From positions 4,708,501 to 4,772,500 of the forward strand of contig NZ_CP065511.1 of NCBI RefSeq assembly GCF_022811925.1: DNA of 64,000 nucleotides. The letters are read 5' to 3'. Of this stretch, positions 37,816-46,485 are shown in pieces; positions within the stretch are counted from its first letter, which is position 1, and each line of letters begins with the position of its first letter. The notes under the pieces were generated by a model. It saw nothing but the letters and a program-made list of their open reading frames with translations, was not told the DNA's origin and did no database searches. Both the position numbers and the translations under genes were made by a program. Source of the stretch: Cytobacillus oceanisediminis. Its GTDB lineage: Bacteria; Bacillota; Bacilli; Bacillales; Cytobacillaceae.

Positions 37816-38853
37816 ATGACAAAGAAATTTTTAGTATTTATTCTAGGCCTAATTCTTGTTCTATCAGGCTGCTCAGATGAAAAAACAGAGGAAAACAGCA
37901 GCAATAAAACTACAGTTTATACAACGGTATATCCGCTTCAATACTTTACTGAACGGATCGGAGGGGATGCGTTAGAAGTTGAAACCATCTATCCTCCCGG
38001 ATCGGATGAACACACTTTTGAACCATCACAAAAAGATATGATGAAGCTGGCTGATTCAGATCTTTTTATTTTTATAGGACTCGGCCTTGAAGGCTTTGTG
38101 GAAAAAGCAAAAGAAACATTGAAAAATGAGAAAGTTAAAATGGTCGCAGCAGGAGAAAATATAGAGTTTGTTCACTCAGATGAAAATCATGATCCTGCAC
38201 ATGAAGAAGAAGGACACTCTGAAGAGGCAGAGCACGAAGAAGAACATGCAGATGAACACGGAGCTGAATCTGAAGAAGGCCATGATCATGAAGGAGAATC
38301 CGAAGAAGGCCATGATCATAACCATGGAGATATCGACCCCCATGTTTGGCTGGATCCTTTATACTCCAAAGAATTGGCTGAATCAATTAAAGATGCTTTA
38401 GTGGAACAGATGCCTGAGCAGAAGGAGCAGTTTGAACAGAATTATCTGGAGCTTGCCCAGGAGCTTGATAATCTCCACAATAACTTTGAGCAGACAGTTC
38501 AAAATGCTGGGCATAAGGAATTCATTGTTTCACACGCAGCATATGGTTATTGGGAAGAACGATATGGTTTGGATCAAATCAGTGTATCCGGTTTAAATTC
38601 TTCCAGCGAGCCTACTCAGAAAGAACTGCAGAAAATCATCGCGGAAGCCAAAGAACATGATTTGAAATATGTCTTTTTTGAACAGAATGTCAGCTCAAAA
38701 CTGACTGAAATTCTGCAAAAAGAAATCGGCGCAGAGCCGTTAATGCTTCATAATTTATCGGTCCTGACGGAAGAAAATATAACAGAAAATCAAACATATT
38801 TTACACTTATGGAAGATAATCTGGCTTCATTGAAAAAAGCGCTAAATGAATAA
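37816..38853 (+). CDS. znuA: Zinc ABC transporter substrate-binding lipoprotein (ZnuA/AdcA type)
   Basis: A 345-residue cluster A-1 binding protein. The signal peptide ends at lipobox LSGC with Cys19; a first metal His lies in GSDEHTFEPS and others near FIVSHAAYGYW; an acidic His-rich loop (EEEGHSEEAEHEEEHADEHGAE) at about residues 130-165 is typical of zinc rather than manganese binders. No permease or ATPase gene is adjacent, so it must pair with components elsewhere. Two Zur boxes upstream show zinc control. Confidence 0.9.
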   Translation: MTKKFLVFILGLILVLSGCSDEKTEENSSNKTTVYTTVYPLQYFTERIGGDALEVETIYPPGSDEHTFEPSQKDMMKLADSDLFIFIGLGLEGFVEKAKETLKNEKVKMVAAGENIEFVHSDENHDPAHEEEGHSEEAEHEEEHADEHGAESEEGHDHEGESEEGHDHNHGDIDPHVWLDPLYSKELAESIKDALVEQMPEQKEQFEQNYLELAQELDNLHNNFEQTVQNAGHKEFIVSHAAYGYWEERYGLDQISVSGLNSSSEPTQKELQKIIAEAKEHDLKYVFFEQNVSSKLTEILQKEIGAEPLMLHNLSVLTEENITENQTYFTLMEDNLASLKKALNE

Positions 38854-38862
38854 GTTCTCACT

Positions 38863-38887
38863 AACCTCCCACATAGGGAGGTTTTTT
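38863..38887 (+). terminator. znuA terminator
   Basis: AACCTCCC and GGGAGGTT with an ACATA loop, then TTTTTT. Confidence 0.88.
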
Positions 38888-38983
38888 CGTTTCTTAATAT
38901 AGCTAATTCAGGAAAAATTTACATAGTTGTCTGTTTTTTGAACAAACTATTTCCATTGAAGAAACTGAAGGGATGAAAATGCA

Positions 38984-40345
38984 ATGAGTGATTTATTGAT
39001 TGCGAGGTCTTTATTTGGGACTACAATGGGCTTTCATATTATTTTTGCAACGATTGGAGTTGGCTTGCCGCTGATGATGCTGACAGCGGAACTTCTTTAC
39101 CAGAAAACGAAAGATCATGATTACGTCATTATGGCCAAAAGGTGGACCAAGGCATTTGCAGTGCTTCTTGGAGTAGGAATTCCGACTGGAACCATAGCAG
39201 GGACGCAGCTTTCCCTACTCTGGCCTGGTTTTATGGAGGTTATCGGCAAGGTGATGGCATTGCCATTCCAGATTGAAATTTACGCTTTCTTTATTGAAGC
39301 TTTATTTATGTCAATTTATGTGTATGCTGCCGAAAGAATTCCTCCATGGATGCGTATATCAAGCCTTGTGCTGGTTGCTCTTGGCGCTTTCGCCTCTGCT
39401 GTTCTGATAACCAATGTTCACGCATTTGAAGGAACCCCGCAGGGCTTCAGGATTGTCGATGGGGAAATTGTCGATGTGGATCCATGGGCTGCATTTTTTA
39501 ACCCAAGCTTTATCGTTACAGCTGGCCATGTGGCACTATCAGCTTATACAACAGGTGCATTTGTTGTAGCATCAGTTGCTGCTTTCAAAATGCTGAGAAC
39601 TCCATTTGGAACACGAGTATATAACTTTCATAAAAAAGCACTTATGCTGAGCCTGATTGTCGGCGGAATTTTTTCATTTCTAACAGCTTTAAACGGCCAT
39701 GAATCGGCTCAATATCTGCATGAGTATCAGCCCGAAAAACTCGCAGCAGCAGAGGGGCTGTTTGAAACACAATCCTATGCTCCCCTTTCAATTGGCGGAT
39801 TTACAGACCGTGAAACACAGAGGGTTAAGTGGGGAATCGAAATTCCATGGGCACTAAGCTTTTTGGCGGGCAACAGCTTTGACACCGTTGTAGTGGGTCT
39901 GAATGATTTTTCGGAAGAAGAATGGCCTCCGCTTTTTGTTCATACTCTCTTTAATGCGATGGTCGGAATAGGCTCATTGCTCATATTATTATCACTAATT
40001 GCATTCGTATGGAATAAATTCCTGAAAAGAGATCATTTTCCGCGGTTCCTCATGTGGGCATTTGTTGCCTCTGGCCCGCTTGCAGTTCTTGGAATAGAAT
40101 TCGGCTGGGTGTTTGCCTGTACCGGCCGTCAGCCTTGGACCATCTACAGGGTGCTGTCCACCGCTGATTCTGTTACGACAGCTGAAAATCTGGGGATATT
40201 ATTTATCCTTTTTGCCCTGGTGTATATAGTGCTTGGAGTAGCAGTTGTGTTTGTTATGCTATATTACTTCAAAAAGAATACCGTCATAGATGATATAAGT
40301 AGAGCCGAACAGAAAAACGTTCCTCTATACGGATCAAATACATGA
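38984..40345 (+). CDS. ythA: Cytochrome bd-type quinol oxidase subunit I (YthA)
   Basis: A 453-residue CydA-family protein with about nine membrane segments. The heme b595 ligand His18 lies in GTTMGFHIIFATIG, the b558 axial residues in the later segments, and the invariant GRQPWTIYRV motif is near residue 385. The Q-loop is short as in Bacillus. It reduces O2 with quinol (menaquinol here). It pairs with the next gene by close spacing, as ythA-ythB in B. subtilis. Confidence 0.93.
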   Translation: MSDLLIARSLFGTTMGFHIIFATIGVGLPLMMLTAELLYQKTKDHDYVIMAKRWTKAFAVLLGVGIPTGTIAGTQLSLLWPGFMEVIGKVMALPFQIEIYAFFIEALFMSIYVYAAERIPPWMRISSLVLVALGAFASAVLITNVHAFEGTPQGFRIVDGEIVDVDPWAAFFNPSFIVTAGHVALSAYTTGAFVVASVAAFKMLRTPFGTRVYNFHKKALMLSLIVGGIFSFLTALNGHESAQYLHEYQPEKLAAAEGLFETQSYAPLSIGGFTDRETQRVKWGIEIPWALSFLAGNSFDTVVVGLNDFSEEEWPPLFVHTLFNAMVGIGSLLILLSLIAFVWNKFLKRDHFPRFLMWAFVASGPLAVLGIEFGWVFACTGRQPWTIYRVLSTADSVTTAENLGILFILFALVYIVLGVAVVFVMLYYFKKNTVIDDISRAEQKNVPLYGSNT

Positions 40346-40358
40346 AGGAGTGAATCTC

Positions 40359-41408
40359 ATGGCGGAAGAATTACTGGCCATCACGGTGTTATGGGGATTC
40401 GTCTTCATATATGCAGTTATGGCGACAATGGATTTTGGCGCAGGTTTCTGGTCCATGATTTACTTCAATCGGCCTAAAATAAAGGCGACAAATGTAGCCA
40501 ACCGCTATTTGTCGCCTACCTGGGAAGTGACAAACACCTTTATCGTCGCAATTGTAGTGGCAGTTTATAGCCTATTTCCGACTGCAGCCTATACACTGGG
40601 AACTGTACTTCTAATACCAGGCAGCATCATATTGCTATTACTGGCGATCCGAAGTGCATTCCTCGTGTTTTCCAACATTGCGGAAGAATACAGGAAGCCG
40701 CTCACCTATATTTCTGGCCTATCCGGAATCCTTATCCCCGGATTGCTGATTAGCGTTTTGCCTATCACCCATGGAGATTATGTTGAATTTAATGATGGCA
40801 GGCAATCTCTGGACCTTGCGCATCTTTTTACAAGCCCGAATGAATATGCTTTTATTGGTTTTGCAATCAGCAGCACATTGTTTTTGTCTTCCCTTCTCCT
40901 CGCCGACTACTCAAAAGCCTCGGAAGAGATGGAAGCTTACTCAGTATACCGCAGGGATGCAATCATTCTTGGACCAGTTTCAATCATAATGGCATTTCTT
41001 ATCATGTTTACTTTAAAAAGGGAAGCATTTTGGATTTATGAAAAGATGATAGATGATTTGCCTTTGCTTTTGCTGTCTCTTGGATTGTTTCTGATAGGAG
41101 GGCTTGCACTGTTCCTCCCATCCGTAAACAAAAAAGGAGTTAGGGGTATTCCCAGATTGGCGGTTATTGCCATAACCCTCCAATACCTTGCTGCCAGCTA
41201 TGTATATGGAAAAGCCCATCTTCCCTATATCGTATACCCTGAAGTGACTATTGCTTCTGCATTTACAGATCCGAGCTCATTCCGGGCCATATTTGCCACC
41301 TATATTGCAGGATTCCTTATCCTTTTCCCCGGGTTCATATACTTTTGGAGCCTTTTTATGAACGACAAACGATATCTGCGGCAAAAACAAACCAAAGACC
41401 CTGCATGA
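40359..41408 (+). CDS. ythB: Cytochrome bd-type quinol oxidase subunit II (YthB)
   Basis: A 349-residue CydB-family membrane protein with about eight hydrophobic segments, starting EELLAITVLWGFVFIYAVM. I choose ATG 40359, preceded by AAGGAG at eight bases; the upstream GTG overlaps that site. It is 13 bases after ythA and forms the second subunit of the bd oxidase. No cydC/D genes are nearby. Confidence 0.92.
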   Translation: MAEELLAITVLWGFVFIYAVMATMDFGAGFWSMIYFNRPKIKATNVANRYLSPTWEVTNTFIVAIVVAVYSLFPTAAYTLGTVLLIPGSIILLLLAIRSAFLVFSNIAEEYRKPLTYISGLSGILIPGLLISVLPITHGDYVEFNDGRQSLDLAHLFTSPNEYAFIGFAISSTLFLSSLLLADYSKASEEMEAYSVYRRDAIILGPVSIIMAFLIMFTLKREAFWIYEKMIDDLPLLLLSLGLFLIGGLALFLPSVNKKGVRGIPRLAVIAITLQYLAASYVYGKAHLPYIVYPEVTIASAFTDPSSFRAIFATYIAGFLILFPGFIYFWSLFMNDKRYLRQKQTKDPA

Positions 41409-41525
41409 TATTCCTGCAAATGCCATGACTGAACAAAAAAGCACTGCAGAAAATAAAAAAGTGACATGCTCCGGAAATTTGTCAATTTCATGTGGTCACA
41501 ATTTTCTGATAAGGGGTGTTTGAAA

Positions 41526-41684
41526 ATGGCAAAAGACGTTTTATGTGAAGTTAATAACTGCACTTTCTGGAAAAATGGGAACCGATGCAGTGCAGACCAA
41601 ATATACGTAGTCAGCCATACTGGCGAAACTGCAGACAACAGCAAAGAAACAGACTGTAAAACATTCGAGCCTCATGACCTTTAA
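41526..41684 (+). CDS. DUF1540 domain protein
   Basis: A 52-residue cysteine-containing protein: CEVNNCTFWKNGNRCSADQI plus a C-terminal CKTFEPHDL. The CxxxxCxxxxxxxC pattern is DUF1540, probably a small metal-binding domain. The frame continues upstream, but ATG 41526 has AAGGGGTG correctly spaced. Role unknown. Confidence 0.82.
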   Translation: MAKDVLCEVNNCTFWKNGNRCSADQIYVVSHTGETADNSKETDCKTFEPHDL

Positions 41685-41757
41685 TGGGTGACATCACCTT
41701 CCGGGTGCTATCGGATTGCTGGTCTTACATTTCATTCGCTGATTAGGCGAGATTCTG

Positions 41758-41795
41758 CAAAAGCGGTGCATTTTATGCATCGCTTTTGTGTTTTT
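41758..41795 (+). terminator. Terminator after the DUF1540 gene
   Basis: CAAAAGCGGTGCAT and ATGCATCGCTTTTG make a 14-pair stem with a T-rich tail. Confidence 0.85.
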
Positions 41796-41866
41796 AATAA
41801 AAATAAGTTTATTAAGATTTTTACCGGGAATGTATAGAGTAACAACAACTTATAGGAGTGATACAT

Positions 41867-41974
41867 ATGTTATCAACCATCATTTTGCTTGGAGCTGCTT
41901 TTGCCGCTGCTGCTGGATTAAGCTCCTTTGCCATTAAAGAGGATTCATTTATTAAAGACGAAATTACACAATAA
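41867..41974 (+). CDS. 35-residue single-helix membrane peptide
   Basis: ATG with an AGGAGTG site six bases before it opens a 35-codon frame beginning MLSTIILLGAAFAAAAGLSS, a hydrophobic helix rich in Ala, followed by a charged tail AIKEDSFIKDEITQ. The ribosome site and lack of another explanation support a real small gene. I cannot assign a family. Confidence 0.6.
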   Translation: MLSTIILLGAAFAAAAGLSSFAIKEDSFIKDEITQ

Positions 41975-42025
41975 TTTATAAATAAAGGGCGCTGATAATG
42001 CGTCTATTTTTTTTGAAATATAACT

Positions 42026-42064
42026 AAAACCGCAATTCTGCTAATAGCAGAACTGCGGTTTTTT
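42026..42064. terminator. Terminator shared by menC and the small peptide gene
   Basis: AAAACCGCA-TTCTGCT and AGCAGAA-TGCGGTTTT form a long stem with a short AAT loop, flanked by A and T runs. Confidence 0.88.
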
Positions 42065-42066
42065 CC

Positions 42067-43173
42067 TTATAAAGCAATGATTTCTTTTGAGGTGGAAACT
42101 TCATTCAGCCTTTTTTCATTAATTTCATAACCGATCCCCGGCTTATCAGGAACTTTTATCATCCCGTTTTCCACGGTGACTTCTGGCAGAATGATGTCTT
42201 CTTCCCAATACCTGCCCGATGCTGAAATATCACCAGGAATGGTAAAGCCCTCCATGGAGGCAAGAGCAATATTATGTGCACGGGAGATACCGAACTCCAG
42301 CATGCCTCCACACCAGACCTGGATCCCTTTATCCAGGCAATAATCATGAATCTTCTTTGCTGTCCCCAGACCTCCAACCCGGCCAATCTTAATATTGATT
42401 ACTTTACAGCTTGCCAGCTCGACCGCTCTCCTGGCATCATTAAAGGTGACAATACTTTCGTCCAGGCAAATCGGTGTTTTCAGTTGTTTCTGAAGCTTTG
42501 CATGATCAACAATATCATCATATTCCAGCGGCTGTTCAATCATCAGCAGCCCGAAATCATCAAGCCTTTTTAAATGTTCAATATCGTCTAATGAGTAAGC
42601 TGAATTAGCATCTGCCATGATTGGCAGATCGGGGTAAAAGCGGCGGATCTCTGAAATAAATTCATAATCATTCGCGGGGCTGATTTTTACTTTGATCCTT
42701 TGATAACCGCTCTCCAAATAGTATTCAATTTGCCTTCTTACTTCTTCCTTTGTTTTAGCGCCAACAACCACGCCGGATGGAATCAATTCCCGCTTGCCGC
42801 CTATATATTTCGATAAAGAAATATCTTCTTTTTTGGCTGCCAAGTCCCATAAAGCCGTCTCAAGCGCTGCTTTCGCCATTTGATTCCTTCTGAAGGCGTC
42901 AAAAACCCGGCCTGCTTCTGAAGGATGCTTTATATCCGCATTACGCATTATTGGGATAAGGAATTCTTTAAGCATATGATAGCTTGTTTCAACCGTTTCC
43001 TCCGTATACCAGGGTGAAGAAAAAGCGACTCCTTCCCCGTAGCCTTTCCGTCCTTCTTGATCGATTACCTCAACAATGATTCCCTCTCTGTCATTCACTG
43101 TCCCTAAATGAGTGGAAAAGGGCGTTTTCAAAGGCATCGTGATTTTATATAAAGTAATTGTCTTTATTTCCAT
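42067..43173 (-). CDS. menC: o-Succinylbenzoate synthase
   Basis: A 368-residue enolase-superfamily enzyme dehydrating SHCHC to o-succinylbenzoate. The Lys pair in RIKVKISP, Asp/Glu ligands in MADANSAY, IEQPLEYDD and CLDESIV, and the second Lys in INIKIGRVGG are present. A TTG at 43194 could extend it, but ATG 43173 is one base after the menE stop, so translation is coupled. It is the last gene of the men operon. Confidence 0.93.
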   Translation of the reverse strand: MEIKTITLYKITMPLKTPFSTHLGTVNDREGIIVEVIDQEGRKGYGEGVAFSSPWYTEETVETSYHMLKEFLIPIMRNADIKHPSEAGRVFDAFRRNQMAKAALETALWDLAAKKEDISLSKYIGGKRELIPSGVVVGAKTKEEVRRQIEYYLESGYQRIKVKISPANDYEFISEIRRFYPDLPIMADANSAYSLDDIEHLKRLDDFGLLMIEQPLEYDDIVDHAKLQKQLKTPICLDESIVTFNDARRAVELASCKVINIKIGRVGGLGTAKKIHDYCLDKGIQVWCGGMLEFGISRAHNIALASMEGFTIPGDISASGRYWEEDIILPEVTVENGMIKVPDKPGIGYEINEKRLNEVSTSKEIIAL

Positions 43174-43174
43174 G

Positions 43175-44662
43175 CTAATTCCCGCTTTCCTCAAGCAGTT
43201 CCCGAAGCTTTCTTCTTAAAATCTTTTTAGAAGCGTTCCTTGGAATTTCATTAATAATGATAAGTTTTTTAGGTGCTTTATACTTTGCCAGCTTCTCTAA
43301 GCAGTACAGCATCACTTCTTTTTCATCCAGATTCTCGTCTCCGGCAATAAAAGCGACAGGCACTTCACCCCAAACGTCGTCCTTCATGCCAATAACCCCT
43401 GCATCCGATATTTGGGAGTGTGAAACAAGTACACCCTCGACTTCAGCTGGATAGATATTTTCTCCGCCTGAAATGATTAAATCTGACCGCCGATCAAGTA
43501 CATATAAAAATCCTTCCTTATCCACATATCCAATATCTCCAGTTGAAAGCCAGCCACCCTTTAGTTTTTCTGCTGTTTCCTCTTTTCGGTTTAAATACCC
43601 TTTTGTCACATTTGGACCTTTTACAAGAATTTCGCCCGCTTCTCCGGGGTTAGCATGCTTCCCATTTGGAGCATCAACTTTCAGCTGGGAAGGAAATAAA
43701 GGCTTACCGGCCGAACCCAATTTGCTGAAACTGTATTCCGGAGCCAGTGTAACAATCTGGGACGAAGTTTCTGTCATTCCGTAAGTCTGGTAAACAGGAA
43801 TTCCCTTCTCTCTGCAATCTTCAAGAAGAGATTTTGCTGCTGGCCCTCCCCCTAATAACATACATCTAAAATACTCCGGCAGCTTTTCACCTTTAAGTGC
43901 ATCTGCTATCCTGGTCAGCATCGTACTTACAACAGACATGATGGTCACTTTTTCGATGGAAATGGCCTCAATAGCTTTCTCTTCATTGAAAGATTCAAAA
44001 AGAACCATTTTCATGCCGTAGATAATGCTTCGCATTAAAATGGAATAGCCGCTAATATGAAAAATCGGGACTGCACACAGCCAGCTGTCGTTTTCATTCA
44101 ACCCTAAATTCAATGCAGACCCCACAGCACTCCACCAATGATTTCCGTAGGTTTGCAGTACACCTTTCGGATTGCCGGTTGTACCGGATGTATACATGAC
44201 GGTACAAACCTCATCAAGACTTATTTCTTCTACTAATGACGGCTCATCAGGATCTTTCCTGAATAGATCTTCTTTATGGATTGCCGAAATTTCTCCTAAA
44301 GAGTTTACAACCCTTTGGCTTACTTCATTAAAAGTATTCTCAGTTAAAAGGAAAGCGGACTTCGAATCATTCATTTGCCAAATCAATTCCTCAGCAGTCA
44401 GCCTGTTATTTAATATGACGGCCTTTACATCGATTAGCTGCAGGGCCAACAGAATAAAAACAGTGTCTTCATGATTTCGGAGAAGGACACCTGCAAACTG
44501 TCCTCTCATGCATCCAGCTGCCTGCAACTGCCCTGCTATCGTGTATGCACGCTCATATATTTCAGAAAATGTATAGGTTTTCCCCAAAAAGGAAAGGGCA
44601 GGGCGATCGGGGGTTAAAAAAGTCCGCTTTTGAAGAAAATTCGGCACTATTTGCACTTCCAT
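43175..44662 (-). CDS. menE: o-Succinylbenzoate-CoA ligase
   Basis: A 495-residue ANL adenylating enzyme activating o-succinylbenzoate to its CoA thioester. Phosphate-binding YTSGTTGNPKG and the later TYGMTE and STGDIGYVDKEG motifs are present, as is the C-terminal catalytic Lys region (RNASKKILR). ATG 44662 is spaced six bases from GAGGAG. It precedes menC directly. Confidence 0.95.
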   Translation of the reverse strand: MEVQIVPNFLQKRTFLTPDRPALSFLGKTYTFSEIYERAYTIAGQLQAAGCMRGQFAGVLLRNHEDTVFILLALQLIDVKAVILNNRLTAEELIWQMNDSKSAFLLTENTFNEVSQRVVNSLGEISAIHKEDLFRKDPDEPSLVEEISLDEVCTVMYTSGTTGNPKGVLQTYGNHWWSAVGSALNLGLNENDSWLCAVPIFHISGYSILMRSIIYGMKMVLFESFNEEKAIEAISIEKVTIMSVVSTMLTRIADALKGEKLPEYFRCMLLGGGPAAKSLLEDCREKGIPVYQTYGMTETSSQIVTLAPEYSFSKLGSAGKPLFPSQLKVDAPNGKHANPGEAGEILVKGPNVTKGYLNRKEETAEKLKGGWLSTGDIGYVDKEGFLYVLDRRSDLIISGGENIYPAEVEGVLVSHSQISDAGVIGMKDDVWGEVPVAFIAGDENLDEKEVMLYCLEKLAKYKAPKKLIIINEIPRNASKKILRRKLRELLEESGN

Positions 44663-44743
44663 CATATACTCCTCATTTCATGCGATTTTTCATATAAAAA
44701 CAGCCTGATGGCAAGCCATCAAGCTGAAAAAATTAATATTCAA

Positions 44744-45565
44744 TCAAGGGAAACGCGGGAATTGGCCGAAGTCAGGCTTGCGCTTTTCTTTAAATGCGTC
44801 ACGGCCTTCTTTCGCTTCATCCGTTGTATAGTATAGAAGTGTTGCATCTCCGGCGAATTGCTGGATTCCTGCAAGCCCATCAGTATCGGCATTGAAGGCA
44901 GCCTTCAAGAAGCGGATAGCCGTCGGGCTCTTCTCAAGTATTTCTTCACACCACTTAATTGTTTCTTCTTCCACTTTCTCAAGCGGCACCACCGTATTGA
45001 CAAGCCCCATATCCAAAGCTTCCTGAGCGCCGTACTGGCGGCACAGATACCAAATTTCGCGTGCTTTCTTATGGCCGACGATTCTTGCAAGATATCCTGA
45101 ACCATAACCAGCATCGAAGCTTCCTACTTTAGGTCCTGTTTGTCCGAATACAGCGTTATCTGCTGCAATCGTTAAGTCACATACGATATGAAGGACATGT
45201 CCTCCACCAATTGCATAGCCTTTTACCATTGCAATAACCGGCTTAGGAATGACACGGATTAGGCGCTGCAGATCCAGTACATTTAAACGAGGGATCTGGT
45301 CATCGCCTACATATCCGCCATGTCCTCTGACAGATTGGTCCCCGCCTGAACAAAATGCTTTGTCTCCAGCACCCGTCAGGACAATAACACCTACATTTTC
45401 ATCATCACGTGCGTACGCAAATGCATCAATTAATTCCATTACCGTTCTTGGAGTAAAGGCATTATGGACTTGCGGTCTGTTAATCGTAATTTTCGCAATT
45501 CCATTGTATGTTTCATACATGATTTCTTCGTACTGTTTTCCTGCAACCCATTCAACAGCTGACAT
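44744..45565 (-). CDS. menB: 1,4-Dihydroxy-2-naphthoyl-CoA synthase
   Basis: A 273-residue crotonase enzyme closing the naphthoquinone ring from OSB-CoA. Crotonase oxyanion residues are in [15 protein letters not shown] and the catalytic Asp/Tyr in [15 protein letters not shown], an intact MenB signature. It sits between menH and menE, 80 bases before menE. Confidence 0.96.
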   Translation of the reverse strand: MSAVEWVAGKQYEEIMYETYNGIAKITINRPQVHNAFTPRTVMELIDAFAYARDDENVGVIVLTGAGDKAFCSGGDQSVRGHGGYVGDDQIPRLNVLDLQRLIRVIPKPVIAMVKGYAIGGGHVLHIVCDLTIAADNAVFGQTGPKVGSFDAGYGSGYLARIVGHKKAREIWYLCRQYGAQEALDMGLVNTVVPLEKVEEETIKWCEEILEKSPTAIRFLKAAFNADTDGLAGIQQFAGDATLLYYTTDEAKEGRDAFKEKRKPDFGQFPRFP

Positions 45566-45633
45566 ACATAAATCCTCCTTAATATGTATTAAAAAGCGTT
45601 AATTGCCGCACAGCTTTTGCGCAAGCATTGACA

Positions 45634-46485
45634 TCATTCTTCAATCTTTGCTGCTTTTGTATTAATCTCCCCTGTTTGCGACAAAAACCCACTTACTATT
45701 GTACCAAATAATTCAGGTTTCTCCACATGAATTGCATGTCCTGCATCTTCAATTGACTTCCACTGGACATTTGGCAAAATTTTCGACATCTCTTCTGCAA
45801 TTCTGCAGAATTTTTGATCCAGTTCTCCGGTAATTAGAAAGACTGGCATTTCGAGCTGAACAAGCTCGTCCCACCAGGATGGCTGCGAGCCAGTTCCCAT
45901 GCCATTCAGGCTGTTTGCCAGACCATCAATAGAATTGGCCAAACGCTGGCTTCTTATTCTTGTGCGAATTTTTTCTGGAAGGCTTTTTTGACTTTGGAAT
46001 AAAGGGATGTCCTCCCAATAGTCAATAAAATTATTAATGCCTTCCTGCCGGATTCTTTTAGACAATTTTGTATCCTGAATCCTTCTGTCATGCCGCTCCT
46101 TTTCCGTCCTAAGCCCAGGAGAAGCACTTTCCAAAATCAACATGCGGACCTTTTCAGGATATTTAACCGCAAAAGTTAGCGCAAGGCGCCCTCCCATAGA
46201 ATATCCAAGAACATCGATCTTCCCGATTCCCATCTTTTCTAATAGACTGTTAATCACTGCGGCCGACTCTTCTATTTGATAATGGCCAATATCAGGTGGT
46301 GATCCAGACTCTCCATGGCCGATGATGTCCAAAGCTATTGTCTTCGAATGATCCTTCCAGAAGGGAGCGAACTCTTTCCAACCTTCACTATTTCCTGTGA
46401 AGCCATGTAGAAGCAGAAGCGGAAATCCCGCCCCCCATGTATCGACATGATATCGAACTCCATTAATGACATATTTCATCGGCAT
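45634..46485 (-). CDS. menH: SHCHC synthase MenH (YtxM)
   Basis: A 283-residue alpha/beta hydrolase-fold lyase removing pyruvate from SEPHCHC. The nucleophile elbow is GYSMGGRLA, with LLHGFTGNSEGW, DIIGHGESGSPP and the C-terminal DAGHAIHVEKPE; the SMGG Ser, Asp and His triad is intact. It overlaps or abuts menD. The second ATG two codons in is another possible start. Confidence 0.92.
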   Translation of the reverse strand: MPMKYVINGVRYHVDTWGAGFPLLLLHGFTGNSEGWKEFAPFWKDHSKTIALDIIGHGESGSPPDIGHYQIEESAAVINSLLEKMGIGKIDVLGYSMGGRLALTFAVKYPEKVRMLILESASPGLRTEKERHDRRIQDTKLSKRIRQEGINNFIDYWEDIPLFQSQKSLPEKIRTRIRSQRLANSIDGLANSLNGMGTGSQPSWWDELVQLEMPVFLITGELDQKFCRIAEEMSKILPNVQWKSIEDAGHAIHVEKPELFGTIVSGFLSQTGEINTKAAKIEE

